A DNA stretch of 48,580 nucleotides from Vibrio ordalii ATCC 33509 (GTDB lineage: Bacteria > Pseudomonadota > Gammaproteobacteria > Enterobacterales > Vibrionaceae), in the NCBI GenBank assembly GCA_000257205.1, contig AEZC01000162.1, forward strand, positions 1 to 48,580. The letters run 5' to 3'. Under the pieces are notes generated by a model, which did no database searches, was not told the origin of the DNA, and saw only the letters and a program-made list of their open reading frames with translations. Positions within the stretch are counted from its first letter, which is position 1; each line of letters starts with the position of its first letter. Both the position numbers and the translations under genes were made by a program. Of this stretch, positions 1-11,799 are shown piece after piece.

Positions 1-82
1 GTAGCCTTTTCATTGTGTAAAGCACTGAAGATTTGATCTCATCGACAAATCAGTTGCAGCTCGTCAGGATCAATAAAGAGAT

Positions 83-109
83 AAAAAGAGACATCACCGT
101 CTCTTTTTT
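83..109. terminator. Bidirectional rho-independent terminator
   Basis: A 10-bp stem (AAAAAGAGAC at 83-92, GTCTCTTTTT at 99-108) encloses the loop ATCACC. It has a T-run on the plus side and an A-run on the other, so it can stop transcription from both directions. It lies 27 bases past the stop of the minus-strand triphosphatase gene. Bases 1-82 hold no gene I can recognise. Confidence 0.8.
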
Positions 110-135
110 GAATTATTTATTTTAAACCGTTTTCA

Positions 136-1659
136 TTAACGGCTTTTGCGCCAATAAGGCTCCGCTTCAATACCTATTTGTCGCGTCTGCTCCATTGCAT
201 GAACAATCGAGTTTTGTTGACGAACCAACCAGCGCTTGAGTTGTTCTTGTTCCTCTTCTTGCAACTTGTCGATCAAATTCTCTAGCGGCTTGAGCATCAA
301 TAAATCATCGATTCCTTGCAGTAAATCGGCCCAAGGAAGACGGAAGTTCTTACGCTCTTCAACATCATAAAGACTAGCAAAGCCAATACCTGTATAGAGA
401 TTACGCATTAAACGATATTGCTGATCGATATACTCTTGAGGACTTAACTCAACTTTAGGAGGAAAGGCTTCCATCAATTCGGCCCAAGTACGATCCAACT
501 GTTTCACTGAAAACGAACCGACGTTACGCGCCATTTTTTCCCTAGCTTTATCATCTAAGAAAGGTTGCCAACCACGACTTAAAATCCAACGACTGAGATC
601 AAGCAGTAATCCGGTATAACGCGCCGAATTGAGCAGCTTTATGTTTTCTTCACGGTTGGGCAGTGCTTCTTGTTGCTCTTTTAATTCAGCAATAAGCAAC
701 TTACGAGCGTCGAGCTTACGCAATGCGTGGCCTTTATCTTCAAGCAGATTGGTTAGGTAGTCATGGCTTTTTAGCCATGACAACTCTTGCTCTAACCATT
801 TCAATTCCTGACGCAAAATAGCGCTAGCACGGCGTGGCACAACGCCACCATAAATGCTTAAGATCTGACGTAAAAAACTGGTAGCGTGGCTTATCTCATG
901 TAACGCCGGAATTGAATCGCGCTCGGTGTAGATCTGCTCATGGTGATGCCAATGGGATAATGCATGCTCTAGCGAATGAATAAAGCACTCTTCCACGCTA
1001 TCAGTACTGACTGTATTGACCAAGGTTAAGGCGTGAACTTCATCACCTTGATAACCAGACGCAAGACGATAGCCTCGCGCCGCTTTACTCAAGTTACCCA
1101 GACGCATACCACCGTGCTCACAAAACTGGCGAGCTAACGTAAACAAGGCATCGGTTTGACCTGATTTCAACTCAAGCTCCACTTCGCAGATAGGTTCTTG
1201 TTTTTCACCTGCAACGACAAAACCTTGATCGAAAGCCACTTCAACTTGGCTGCCATCGGCCATGCCAATCAGCCACTGTTCGCGTGTAAAATTAGTTGAA
1301 AATAGAGGCATCAGTTCAGATTGTAAGGTCGTAATATCTTTACCTTGTGGCCAGATATCTTCCGGATGAAGCGTCAAGTTCGGCTCATTGCTGTTGTGCT
1401 CAGCATTGTATTCTGGTCTTTGGTGCAGCCCTGCAACGACTCGACCAGCTGTTTTAACAGTTTGAACATACACATCATCAAAACGACGAATACGAAGCCC
1501 TGTGTCATGTTGACGCAACCAATTGTCAGGTGTATCGAAGTAAGTGTTCCCTAACGCTCGACAACTGTGCTGAAGTACTTTGATTTCAGAGATCTTGTAA
1601 CGCAAAATTTCTGAAAATTCTGGAGAAACAAAAAACTTAAGTTCTATCTCGGTTTCCAT
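136..1659 (-). CDS. ygiF: CYTH/CHAD-domain inorganic triphosphatase (YgiF-like)
   Basis: Probable cytoplasmic inorganic triphosphatase that hydrolyses tripolyphosphate with a divalent metal. The protein opens with METEIELKF, the ExExK metal/triphosphate motif of the CYTH tunnel fold. Arg/Lys and Glu-rich strands follow (for example GNTYFDTPDNWLRQHDTGLRIR, abbreviated here as the YFDTP and GLRIRR motifs). From about residue 240 on there is a helical, His-rich CHAD domain. I start at 1659, where METEIELK follows an AAGGG ribosome-binding site; an in-frame upstream ATG at 1716 would add 19 residues unlike the family N-terminus. The product is 507 aa, somewhat longer than E. coli YgiF. The gene is divergent from the phosphate transport pair and ends at a strong terminator. 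The phosphate link to its neighbours is inference. Confidence 0.88.
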   Translation of the reverse strand: METEIELKFFVSPEFSEILRYKISEIKVLQHSCRALGNTYFDTPDNWLRQHDTGLRIRRFDDVYVQTVKTAGRVVAGLHQRPEYNAEHNSNEPNLTLHPEDIWPQGKDITTLQSELMPLFSTNFTREQWLIGMADGSQVEVAFDQGFVVAGEKQEPICEVELELKSGQTDALFTLARQFCEHGGMRLGNLSKAARGYRLASGYQGDEVHALTLVNTVSTDSVEECFIHSLEHALSHWHHHEQIYTERDSIPALHEISHATSFLRQILSIYGGVVPRRASAILRQELKWLEQELSWLKSHDYLTNLLEDKGHALRKLDARKLLIAELKEQQEALPNREENIKLLNSARYTGLLLDLSRWILSRGWQPFLDDKAREKMARNVGSFSVKQLDRTWAELMEAFPPKVELSPQEYIDQQYRLMRNLYTGIGFASLYDVEERKNFRLPWADLLQGIDDLLMLKPLENLIDKLQEEEQEQLKRWLVRQQNSIVHAMEQTRQIGIEAEPYWRKSR

Positions 1660-1864
1660 AACTAACCCTTCCAAAGCAGATAGCGAAAGAATATGGCCTA
1701 ATGCACAGTGGGGCAAGTAACAAATATCACCGGAATGATGATCTAAAACAGTTTTAATGAGAGATTTAATGGGTTAACATGCGCGCCTTTATAGCCATCG
1801 CTCAACATTTCGCCATGAAAAGGTGTATGTTATTTTAAGGTTATATTTTTTAGGTTGAACGACC

Positions 1865-2545
1865 ATGCCAGTAAATACAATTATGGGGTTATTTGCAAAG
1901 TCCCCTATAAAGCCTTTGCAGCGCCACGTTGTGTGTGTGAATGAATGTTGCTCTCACTTAGTCAATTTCTTTGAAGTTTGTTCAAAGGGTGACTGGGAAA
2001 AAGCAGGTGAAATTCTAGCCCAAATTTCTCATTTAGAGAAAGAAGCGGACGTACTCAAGCGTGAAATTCGTCTTAAACTACCACGCGGTTTATTTATGCC
2101 TGTCGATCGTACTGACATGCTAGAGCTGTTAACTCAGCAAGATAAACTGGCCAACCTTGCAAAAGATATTGCAGGCCGTGTCTACGGTCGTCAATTGATC
2201 ATCCCAGAGCCTCTTCAAGAAAACTTTATTGCCTATGTAAAACGCTGTCTTGATGCAGCAAATCAAGCGCAAAAAGTGATCAATGAGCTCGATGAGTTAT
2301 TGGAAACAGGATTTAAAGGTCGTGAAGTCACGCTTGTGGCAGAAATGATCAATCAACTGGATGTGATTGAAGATGACACCGATACGATGCAGGTTCGACT
2401 CCGTCAACAATTGATGGCTATTGAGTCGAAAATAAATCCGATTGATGTGATGTTCTTATACAAAATTCTAGAATGGGTAGGCGGCATTGCCGATCAAGCT
2501 CAGCGCGTTGGCGCTCGTCTTGAACTAATGCTTTCTCGCTCTTAA
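1865..2545 (+). CDS. DUF47/TIGR00153 PhoU-like phosphate transport accessory protein
   Basis: A 226-residue, mostly helical cytoplasmic protein of the DUF47 (UPF0111, TIGR00153) family, distantly related to PhoU. Family members usually sit next to Pit-type low-affinity phosphate permeases and are thought to modulate them. The sequence has the family's helical bundle with acidic patches, such as HLEKEADVLKREIR near residue 58, ELDELLETG near 142 and DVIEDDTDTMQ near 170. It lacks transmembrane segments. It is followed 144 bases later by the Pit permease on the same strand, with no terminator between, so the two are probably co-transcribed. ATG 1865 is preceded by AGGTTGA; the alternative ATG at 1883 would give MGLFAKSP. 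I saw no convincing Pho box upstream. Confidence 0.85.
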   Translation: MPVNTIMGLFAKSPIKPLQRHVVCVNECCSHLVNFFEVCSKGDWEKAGEILAQISHLEKEADVLKREIRLKLPRGLFMPVDRTDMLELLTQQDKLANLAKDIAGRVYGRQLIIPEPLQENFIAYVKRCLDAANQAQKVINELDELLETGFKGREVTLVAEMINQLDVIEDDTDTMQVRLRQQLMAIESKINPIDVMFLYKILEWVGGIADQAQRVGARLELMLSRS

Positions 2546-2689
2546 ATCAGTAAGTTAACCAAATAACGAAGAGCAAAACTTGATCCATCAGTTTAGGCGT
2601 TGATTATTTTCTCCGCTGATGGTTTTGACTCGCTTCAAGAAAATGAGTCCAGTTATGCTCAGCTTGTTATCAAAAGACTAGGTATTACG

Positions 2690-3949
2690 ATGGATATCCT
2701 TGCGAACTACGGCACTGTCCTGATTCTTGTTGCAGCCGCTTTTGGCTTCATGATGGCGATTGGTATTGGTGCGAATGATGTTGCTAATGCAATGGGAACT
2801 TCAGTAGGCTCAAAAGCGCTAACCGTAAAACAAGCTATTATCATTGCGATGATTTTTGAATTCGCTGGTGCATATTTAGCGGGTGGTGAAGTAACCGAAA
2901 CCATTCGTAACAGCGTCATCGAACCCGCACTTTTCGCTCACCAACCCGACGTTCTCGTCTATGGCATGATGTCTGCGATGCTCGCTGCAGGAACATGGTT
3001 ATTACTCGCCTCCTACATGGGCTGGCCAGTATCAACCACTCACTCTATCATCGGCGCTATTATCGGATTTGCCTGCATATCCGTCAGCCCAGAAGCGGTC
3101 GATTGGGCCTCTGTAAAAGGTATCGTAGGCAGTTGGATTGTCACCCCAGTCATTTCTGGCTTATTCGCCTACTTAATCTTCGTCAGTGCTCAACGCTTGA
3201 TTTTCGATACTGAAAATCCACTGATGAACGCCAAACGCTTTGTTCCTATTTATATGTTCATCACCACTATGGTGATCGCACTAGTTACCATCAAAAAAGG
3301 CCTTAAACATATAGGCTTACACTTGAGCACTGGTGAGGCATGGTTATGTTCGGCGGCGTTATCAGGCCTTGTTATGGTCGGTGGTTATTACTACATTAAG
3401 AAAAAATTTGCTAACCGCGAAGAGGACCATGGCTTTTCCGGCGTTGAAAGTATCTTTAGCGTATTAATGGTGATCACAGCGTGCGCAATGGCTTTTGCGC
3501 ATGGTTCAAATGATGTAGCGAACGCGATTGGCCCTCTATCTGCGGTGGTTTCAACGGTTGAAAGCTTGGGCGCTGTCAGTGCTAAAAGCTCAATTGCTTG
3601 GTGGATTTTGCCACTGGGTGGTTTTGGTATTGTGGTTGGCTTAGCGACTCTTGGTCACAAAGTTATGGCAACAGTCGGTACCGGTATCACTGAACTGACA
3701 CCAAGCCGTGGCTTCGCAGCTCAGTTAGCAACAGCATCAACGGTCGTCTTGGCATCAGGTACTGGCCTTCCAATCTCAACCACACAAACGCTTGTTGGTG
3801 CGGTATTAGGGGTTGGTTTTGCTCGTGGAATTGCGGCACTGAATTTAGGTGTGGTGCGTAATATCGTTGCCTCATGGATTGTGACTTTGCCAGCAGGCGC
3901 TTTACTTGCGGTTATTTTCTTCTATGCCCTGCAAGCAATATTTGGCTAA
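2690..3949 (+). CDS. pitA: PitA-family inorganic phosphate transporter
   Basis: Inner-membrane permease of the PiT family, which moves phosphate as a neutral metal-phosphate complex in symport with a cation. The 419-residue protein carries the two inverted-repeat signatures: GIGANDVANAMGTSVGSKA in the N-terminal half (about residues 26-44) and AHGSNDVANAIGPLSAV in the C-terminal half. The GWPVSTTHS and GLPISTTQT loops are also present. I count roughly ten hydrophobic helices. The reading frame is open from 2600, but the start at 2690 (MDILANYGTV) leads directly into the first membrane helix, and the upstream 30 residues are polar and not family-like. A terminator follows at 4006-4030. Confidence 0.9.
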   Translation: MDILANYGTVLILVAAAFGFMMAIGIGANDVANAMGTSVGSKALTVKQAIIIAMIFEFAGAYLAGGEVTETIRNSVIEPALFAHQPDVLVYGMMSAMLAAGTWLLLASYMGWPVSTTHSIIGAIIGFACISVSPEAVDWASVKGIVGSWIVTPVISGLFAYLIFVSAQRLIFDTENPLMNAKRFVPIYMFITTMVIALVTIKKGLKHIGLHLSTGEAWLCSAALSGLVMVGGYYYIKKKFANREEDHGFSGVESIFSVLMVITACAMAFAHGSNDVANAIGPLSAVVSTVESLGAVSAKSSIAWWILPLGGFGIVVGLATLGHKVMATVGTGITELTPSRGFAAQLATASTVVLASGTGLPISTTQTLVGAVLGVGFARGIAALNLGVVRNIVASWIVTLPAGALLAVIFFYALQAIFG

Positions 3950-4005
3950 CACAATAAGTCAATAGATTGTAAGTGCAATGTCATTAATTGACTCAAACGC
4001 ACAGA

Positions 4006-4030
4006 AAGGGAGGCTTAGCCTCCCTTCTTT
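4006..4030 (+). terminator. Rho-independent terminator after the Pit gene
   Basis: A 9-bp perfect stem (AAGGGAGGC at 4006-4014, GCCTCCCTT at 4018-4026) with a TTA loop is followed by CTTT. It lies 57 bases after the permease stop and upstream of the GTG start of the SH3 gene. Confidence 0.75.
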
Positions 4031-4107
4031 GTTGCACCAATCAACGAAACTTCTTAATATTTGTCGACAGCATTTTAATACCTCATTTGATAGCTAAAGG
4101 ACTTATC

Positions 4108-4716
4108 GTGAAAAAACTGATCTGCATGGTTTTACTGACTATGTTGGCTGCGCCAACGTTTGCGCAAGACCGCTATATTGCGGACAAACTCTTTACTTAT
4201 ATGCATTCAGGTCCAAGTAATCAATTCCGTATTCTTGGAAGCATTGATGCGGGCGATAAGGTAAAACTGCTTGATGTCGACAAAAATACCGGTTATAGCC
4301 AAATTATCGATGAGAAAGGCCGCACGGGTTGGGTTGAAAGCCGTTTTATCACTCGCCAAGAAAGTATGGCAATGCGCTTACCTAAGTTGGAAAGTGAGTT
4401 GGCCGAAGTGAAAAATAAATTAGCGAATGCAAAGAAAAATGCAGACAGTGAAAAAGCCGGATTGGCCAATTCATTAGAGGCTCGCAATCAACAAATTTCA
4501 GAGTTAGAACAAAACTACAGCGATATCAGCAAGCAGCTTACTGATTCACAAACTGAAATCCGCGAACTGCGTGCTAAGCTGGATACTCAGAAAGAGGATC
4601 TACTGCTTAAATACTTTACTTACGGGGGCGGCGTAGCGGGGATTGGTCTGTTACTTGGATTAATTTTGCCACACATTATTCCACGTCGTAAAAAACACCC
4701 TTCAGGTTGGGCATAA
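4108..4716 (+). CDS. SH3-domain membrane protein (TIGR04211-type)
   Basis: Exported, membrane-anchored protein of about 202 residues. It begins with GTG at 4108 behind a TAAAGGA ribosome-binding site; the in-frame ATG at 3988 would place 40 unlikely residues ahead of an obvious signal peptide (KKLICMVLLTMLAAPTFAQ, cleaved after AFAQ-like AQ). The order is signal peptide, bacterial SH3 domain (about residues 20-85, with YMHSGPSNQFRILG and GRTGWVESRFI), long coiled coil (about 95-165, Leu/Glu/Lys/Gln rich), one C-terminal membrane helix (GGGVAGIGLLLGLILPHII) and a basic tail. This matches the YgiM/TIGR04211 family. Its function is not established; an envelope or cell-wall role is inferred from the architecture. 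Confidence 0.82.
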   Translation: MKKLICMVLLTMLAAPTFAQDRYIADKLFTYMHSGPSNQFRILGSIDAGDKVKLLDVDKNTGYSQIIDEKGRTGWVESRFITRQESMAMRLPKLESELAEVKNKLANAKKNADSEKAGLANSLEARNQQISELEQNYSDISKQLTDSQTEIRELRAKLDTQKEDLLLKYFTYGGGVAGIGLLLGLILPHIIPRRKKHPSGWA

Positions 4717-4744
4717 TTTCCCTAACAAATTGGATCTTCAATTA

Positions 4745-4777
4745 AAAAACGGTCACCTGATAAAGGTGACCGTTTTT
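4745..4777. terminator. Bidirectional terminator between the SH3 gene and exeB
   Basis: A 14-bp stem (AAAAACGGTCACCT at 4745-4758, AGGTGACCGTTTTT at 4764-4777) encloses the loop GATAA. It has a T-run at each end and serves two convergent genes. The exeB stop codon at 4776-4778 overlaps its edge. Confidence 0.88.
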
Positions 4778-5543
4778 ATCCTTTCCAATCATAAAGTGCT
4801 GGAACTTCAATCAATTCACCACCGAAGCGTATCAAGGTTGATTGCGGATTAATCTCGACTAATTGCACGCCATTCGCAACGTCATCACCTACTTTTCGCT
4901 CCACACCATTAATTTTTACCCATCGCTTATCTGTGCGACTTGAATAAACGTGAGTTTGGAAATTCAGCGCTGGGATACGTCCTGAAAAGGTATCAAGATG
5001 TTCTGTGAGCAGAAGATGATCTTTTGATGAGTCTCCTACCAGTACGACTTGATCTTTGCCTTGAATCGCCAGCTCAACTCGTTGTATCAATTCTGGGGAT
5101 AATTGACTTAAGTCGAGATCATTAAGACCGAACTCCTGATCTGCGTTTTTATCTTGCTGATCACGAGTCGTCAATTGAGTGCCATATAAAGGAGTAAATG
5201 GCTGGGCAGATCTTGTCTCGGTAAGTGTTTTCACTCGTGGTGTATTGGTTTGTAACTCACCAAGGTCAGGGTATTCGAGAACTTGGTAAGCCCCCTCTTG
5301 TGGCACAACTTGTGGCGCATTGCGCTTCAATTGTTCTAGCTCATCGATTCGAGTCTGGTATGAATGATAAACAAGATAACCGCAACAGAGTATCGATGGA
5401 GCAAGCAACGCGGTGAGTGATGCTTTCGACCACCACGAAAACGACGGTAATTGATGAAATAGCGTCACTGGAGAAGATTGAGTTGAACCTTTATTCTGGC
5501 GGCTCAGCTCTGATTGCTCTAATGCTTTAAGCACTTGCGACAT
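4776..5543 (-). CDS. exeB: General secretion pathway protein B (ExeB/GspB)
   Basis: Inner-membrane partner of ExeA, needed in Aeromonas and Vibrio for assembling the type II secretion secretin in the outer membrane. The 255-residue protein has a short cytoplasmic N-terminus (MSQVLKALEQSE), one membrane helix at about residues 41-60 and a periplasmic part. The C-terminal GspB domain includes RIPALNFQTHVYSS, KRWVKINGVERKVGDDV and TLIRFGGELIEVPALYDWKG. Its ATG overlaps the exeA stop codon by one base (TAATG), which indicates translational coupling. The main eps secretion genes are not in the window. Confidence 0.88.
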   Translation of the reverse strand: MSQVLKALEQSELSRQNKGSTQSSPVTLFHQLPSFSWWSKASLTALLAPSILCCGYLVYHSYQTRIDELEQLKRNAPQVVPQEGAYQVLEYPDLGELQTNTPRVKTLTETRSAQPFTPLYGTQLTTRDQQDKNADQEFGLNDLDLSQLSPELIQRVELAIQGKDQVVLVGDSSKDHLLLTEHLDTFSGRIPALNFQTHVYSSRTDKRWVKINGVERKVGDDVANGVQLVEINPQSTLIRFGGELIEVPALYDWKG

Positions 5544-7141
5544 TATCCTTGCTCCTTAGTAATGAGAAGACGAGGTGCGTTGTGTTGAGTCAATAGCTCA
5601 AGCTTACTTATCGTGCGAGCACCTGCAATACCATCAACATCCATTTTTTGCCAGCGTTGGAAAAATTCTACCTTGCGTTTCACTTCCCCATCAAAACGTT
5701 GATGTCCTGTGGCTTGCTCTCCAAGTAGCTGAGACAATTTTTGATCAAGCAGCTCAACATCGTCCCCCTGCATACCTAGCTTCAAAGTTCGAAGTAAATC
5801 ATGCTGCCAAATGTAGTGATATTCTCCCGTCCATACGTCATTGAGCTGGCTTTGGTTAATTTGCACATGCTTGCCTGCCATTAACAATTGCACCTGTTCA
5901 GCATTGATCTGGTACAGCACCGCATAAGCTTGTGTTTGCTCCGCAGCTAAAGTAAGCACCACTGGCAAATTTAACTGCTTTAATTGGTTGAAATCACCCT
6001 GCATACGCTGACATTGAAAGCGTCCTTGTGCTTGAGCATCACAAAAACTATCGGCCAAAGATGCACTGTAACCCCACACTTTATAAAGATCGCTAATGGC
6101 CGCTTCCAATGCCTTCGAGCGTTCTAGATCTTGTTCCAATTGAGTACTGATCACCACTTGAGTGATCGGTTTAGGTAATTCAGGGGAAGGCAACGCAAAG
6201 CGCATCATGTGATTAATCCATGGCGGGCTAAACCACGCAATGAACACAGCTAACATCAAGCCCACAATAAGAGGAGACCAATGCGATATTGAAGATGGTG
6301 CAAGACGAATATTGGGCGACTGATAGACCGAGGACTGAAAATTCATGACCTCTTGACCCGCGGTACGCACTAACTCAAATGAGAGTGTTTTCATACCCTG
6401 CTGATAGGCCAACTTCAAACTCGCATCGCACACTAAGTTAATTAAACGCGGAATACCGTGGGTCTGTTCTGCTATCCATTTGATACTTTTCTGATCAAAC
6501 CAGTCCTTGTGACCGCCGGCTAACGCTAAACGAAAGTGGATGTACTGCTCTGTCTCTTGAGCATTGAGAGGCAGCAAGTGATAACGACCGGTAATACGTT
6601 GCGCAAGTTGGCGTAATTGAGGTAATTGCAATTTTTGTTGTAACTCAGGCTGACCAATCAGTAAAACCTTAAGCAACTTACGGCTCTCCGTTTCAAGGTT
6701 AGTCAGTAGTCGTAACTGTTCCAGTACATCGGCGGCCAGATGCTGCGCTTCATCTATCACTAATAGCGTCTGTTTCCCTTGCGCGTGGTTATGCAGTAAA
6801 TGATGATAAATCAGTTGGCTAAGTGCTTTTAAACTCCCTGAAGGTGAGTAAGACAGCGCAAACTCATCACAAATCGCTTCAAGCAACTCGATGTTCGAAA
6901 AAGTTGGATTTAAAATAAACCCCGCCTGAGTACACTCATCGAGTGCCGCAAGCATCGCTCTTGCGATGGTTGTTTTGCCAGTCCCCACTTCGCCAGTTAA
7001 TAGCGCAAAACCACCACCATCACCCAGCCCTGCTTGTAAATGCTGCATCGCTTCACGATGACGATGGCTCAAAAATAGGTAACGAGAGCTCGGTACAATT
7101 GAAAATGGCGGCTCAGTAAATCCAAAAAATTCCTTATACAT
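5543..7141 (-). CDS. exeA: General secretion pathway ATPase ExeA (GspA)
   Basis: Inner-membrane ATPase that binds peptidoglycan and works with ExeB to position the type II secretin. In order: an AAA domain opening MYKEFFGFTEPPF, with Walker A GEVGTGKT at residues 50-57 and Walker B LLVIDEAQ at about 127-133; a conserved GIPRLINLVCD segment near 229; one membrane helix at about 289-305; and a periplasmic part. The periplasmic part carries a peptidoglycan-binding repeat near the end (LKLGMQGDDVELLDQKL ... FQRWQKMDVDGIAGARTISKL). The length of 532 aa fits the family. The gene is first in an exeA-exeB operon and diverges from cca across 88 bases. Confidence 0.92.
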   Translation of the reverse strand: MYKEFFGFTEPPFSIVPSSRYLFLSHRHREAMQHLQAGLGDGGGFALLTGEVGTGKTTIARAMLAALDECTQAGFILNPTFSNIELLEAICDEFALSYSPSGSLKALSQLIYHHLLHNHAQGKQTLLVIDEAQHLAADVLEQLRLLTNLETESRKLLKVLLIGQPELQQKLQLPQLRQLAQRITGRYHLLPLNAQETEQYIHFRLALAGGHKDWFDQKSIKWIAEQTHGIPRLINLVCDASLKLAYQQGMKTLSFELVRTAGQEVMNFQSSVYQSPNIRLAPSSISHWSPLIVGLMLAVFIAWFSPPWINHMMRFALPSPELPKPITQVVISTQLEQDLERSKALEAAISDLYKVWGYSASLADSFCDAQAQGRFQCQRMQGDFNQLKQLNLPVVLTLAAEQTQAYAVLYQINAEQVQLLMAGKHVQINQSQLNDVWTGEYHYIWQHDLLRTLKLGMQGDDVELLDQKLSQLLGEQATGHQRFDGEVKRKVEFFQRWQKMDVDGIAGARTISKLELLTQHNAPRLLITKEQG

Positions 7142-7229
7142 TCTCTCGTCTCTATCATTTCACTGTGAGGAAAAGTACCATTAGTAACATCAATCGCCAA
7201 TGGCGTTTCAGCATATTTAAGGTAATCCG

Positions 7230-8441
7230 GTGCAAGTATACTTAGTTGGGGGCGCGGTGCGCGATCAGTTGCTCCATATTGATATCTATGACAAAGATTG
7301 GGTTGTAGTAGGCAGCAGCCCAGAGCAAATGCTGGCCACTGGTTTTACTCCTGTAGGAAAAGATTTTCCCGTATTTCTTCACCCGAAAACGAAACAAGAG
7401 TATGCCCTTGCTCGCACTGAGCGCAAAACTGGCGCAGGCTACACAGGCTTTGCCTGCTACTACGCACCCGATGTGACTTTGGAAGAGGATCTCGCCCGCC
7501 GCGATCTGACCATTAACGCCATCGCACAAGATAACGCTGGTAAGCTTATTGACCCTTATGGCGGCCAGCGCGATCTGCGCAATCGCCTACTGCGCCATGT
7601 TTCTGATGCCTTTATCGAAGATCCTCTGCGCGTCCTTCGCGTGGCACGCTTTGCAGCCAAATTTGCGCATTTAGGTTTTACCATTGCCGATGAAACCATG
7701 GCACTGATGAAACAGATAACGCAATCAGGTGAGTTGCAACACTTAACCGCCGAGCGCGTATGGCAAGAGTGGCAGAAATCACTCGCCACTCAGCATCCAG
7801 AAATTTTCATTTCTGCTTTACGTCAATGCGGTGCGCTCAAAGTAGTATTACCCGAACTGGATCGCCTGTTTGGTGTTCCTCAACCGGAAAAATGGCATCC
7901 TGAAATTGATACCGGAGTACACACCTTGATGGTTGCAGCGCAAGCGGCGAAGCTCTCTTCATCGATAGCGGTTCGTTTTGCAGCGCAAGTGCATGACTTA
8001 GGCAAAGGAGTCACACCTAAAAACGAATGGCCCAGCCATAAAATGCACTGTCACACAGGAGTTAACATCATTAAAGCCTTATGCGAGCGGGTGCGCATTC
8101 CAAATGAGTGTAAAGAGTTGGCACTGCTCGTCTGCGAGCAGCACTCCAATATTCATCGAGCGGCAGAATTAAAACCCAGCACCAAACTCAAAATACTCGA
8201 TAAACTCGATGCATGGCGCAAGCCTGAGCGCTTGCTGGACGTTTTACTTTGTTGTCAGGCCGATCATGCGGGTCGATTAGGTTGCGAAGAGACCCCTTAT
8301 CCGCAACGCGATATTTTCCTCGAAGCCTATCAAGCCGCACTGAGTGTCGATGTACAACAGGTGATCCGTGATGGTTTTCAAGGGAAAGCGATCAAAGAAG
8401 AGCTGGATAAACGACGGATCGCAGCGATTAGCACGGTGTAA
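7230..8441 (+). CDS. cca: Multifunctional CCA tRNA nucleotidyltransferase
   Basis: Adds and repairs the 3' CCA end of tRNAs. The 403-residue protein has the class II nucleotidyltransferase head (YLVGGAVRDQLL, then IYDKDWVVVGS with the metal-binding Asp pair, and RRDLTINAIAQD). The RNA-binding body includes DPLRVLRVARFAAKF. A C-terminal HD phosphohydrolase domain (VHDLGKG, then KMHCHTG and EQHSNIHR) is present, as in gammaproteobacterial enzymes with phosphatase and phosphodiesterase activity. Translation starts at GTG 7230 after an AAGGTAA ribosome-binding site; the motif begins four residues later, so no other start is plausible. Confidence 0.95.
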   Translation: MQVYLVGGAVRDQLLHIDIYDKDWVVVGSSPEQMLATGFTPVGKDFPVFLHPKTKQEYALARTERKTGAGYTGFACYYAPDVTLEEDLARRDLTINAIAQDNAGKLIDPYGGQRDLRNRLLRHVSDAFIEDPLRVLRVARFAAKFAHLGFTIADETMALMKQITQSGELQHLTAERVWQEWQKSLATQHPEIFISALRQCGALKVVLPELDRLFGVPQPEKWHPEIDTGVHTLMVAAQAAKLSSSIAVRFAAQVHDLGKGVTPKNEWPSHKMHCHTGVNIIKALCERVRIPNECKELALLVCEQHSNIHRAAELKPSTKLKILDKLDAWRKPERLLDVLLCCQADHAGRLGCEETPYPQRDIFLEAYQAALSVDVQQVIRDGFQGKAIKEELDKRRIAAISTV

Positions 8442-8454
8442 ATCTTTCCCTTCT

Positions 8455-8480
8455 CAACTCGCAATTCAAAATGCGAGTTG
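8455..8480. other. Hairpin after cca
   Basis: CAACTCGCA (8455-8463) and TGCGAGTTG (8472-8480) form a perfect 9-bp stem with an 8-base loop. No T-run follows on either strand, so it may protect the cca 3' end or assist the terminator next to it rather than terminate by itself. Confidence 0.5.
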
Positions 8481-8485
8481 CGGCA

Positions 8486-8520
8486 GAAAAAACAAAACGC
8501 CCTGCATTGCAGGGCGTTCT
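8486..8520. terminator. Terminator between convergent cca and eno
   Basis: A 10-bp stem (AACGCCCTGC at 8496-8505, GCAGGGCGTT at 8509-8518) has a three-base loop. The A-rich stretch at 8487-8497 becomes a long U-tract on the minus strand, so this is mainly the eno terminator, with weaker action on cca read-through. Confidence 0.85.
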
Positions 8521-8554
8521 CTAAAGTAATGATGCTAAGCTGTACCCCGTGGGA

Positions 8555-9877
<1,323 letters not shown>

Positions 9878-9897
9878 TTAAATGTCAAAACTATAAA

Positions 9898-9926
9898 GGG
9901 CAGCAGCACAACAATTGCAACTGCCC
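9898..9926 (-). other. Intercistronic hairpin between pyrG and eno
   Basis: GGGCAG (9898-9903) and CTGCCC (9921-9926) form a 6-bp stem with a 17-base loop. On the minus strand it is followed by TTTATAG. It might partly terminate pyrG messages or process the pyrG-eno transcript. Confidence 0.35.
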
Positions 9927-9935
9927 GTATCCTTG

Positions 9936-11654
<1,719 letters not shown>

Positions 11655-11799
11655 CTACAACGTGAAATCTATCACACTGTCATTTTTTATTTTTTGCTTC
11701 AAATCAAAGAGCACCGCTTGATATGGCTTATCACACCACTCAAATGAGTCAAATTTGTCTCAATGGGTGGGTTTTGTTGTGGATTGCCAACACAGGGCA

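Noticed and set aside
1345..1554. Small plus-strand frame opposite the triphosphatase gene
   Set aside because: It lies fully inside a well-supported gene and has no recognisable family features; it is an antisense shadow.
3988..4107. ATG-started N-terminal extension of the SH3-domain protein
   Set aside because: It includes a transcription terminator (4006-4030) and would bury the signal peptide; the GTG at 4108 has a good ribosome-binding site.
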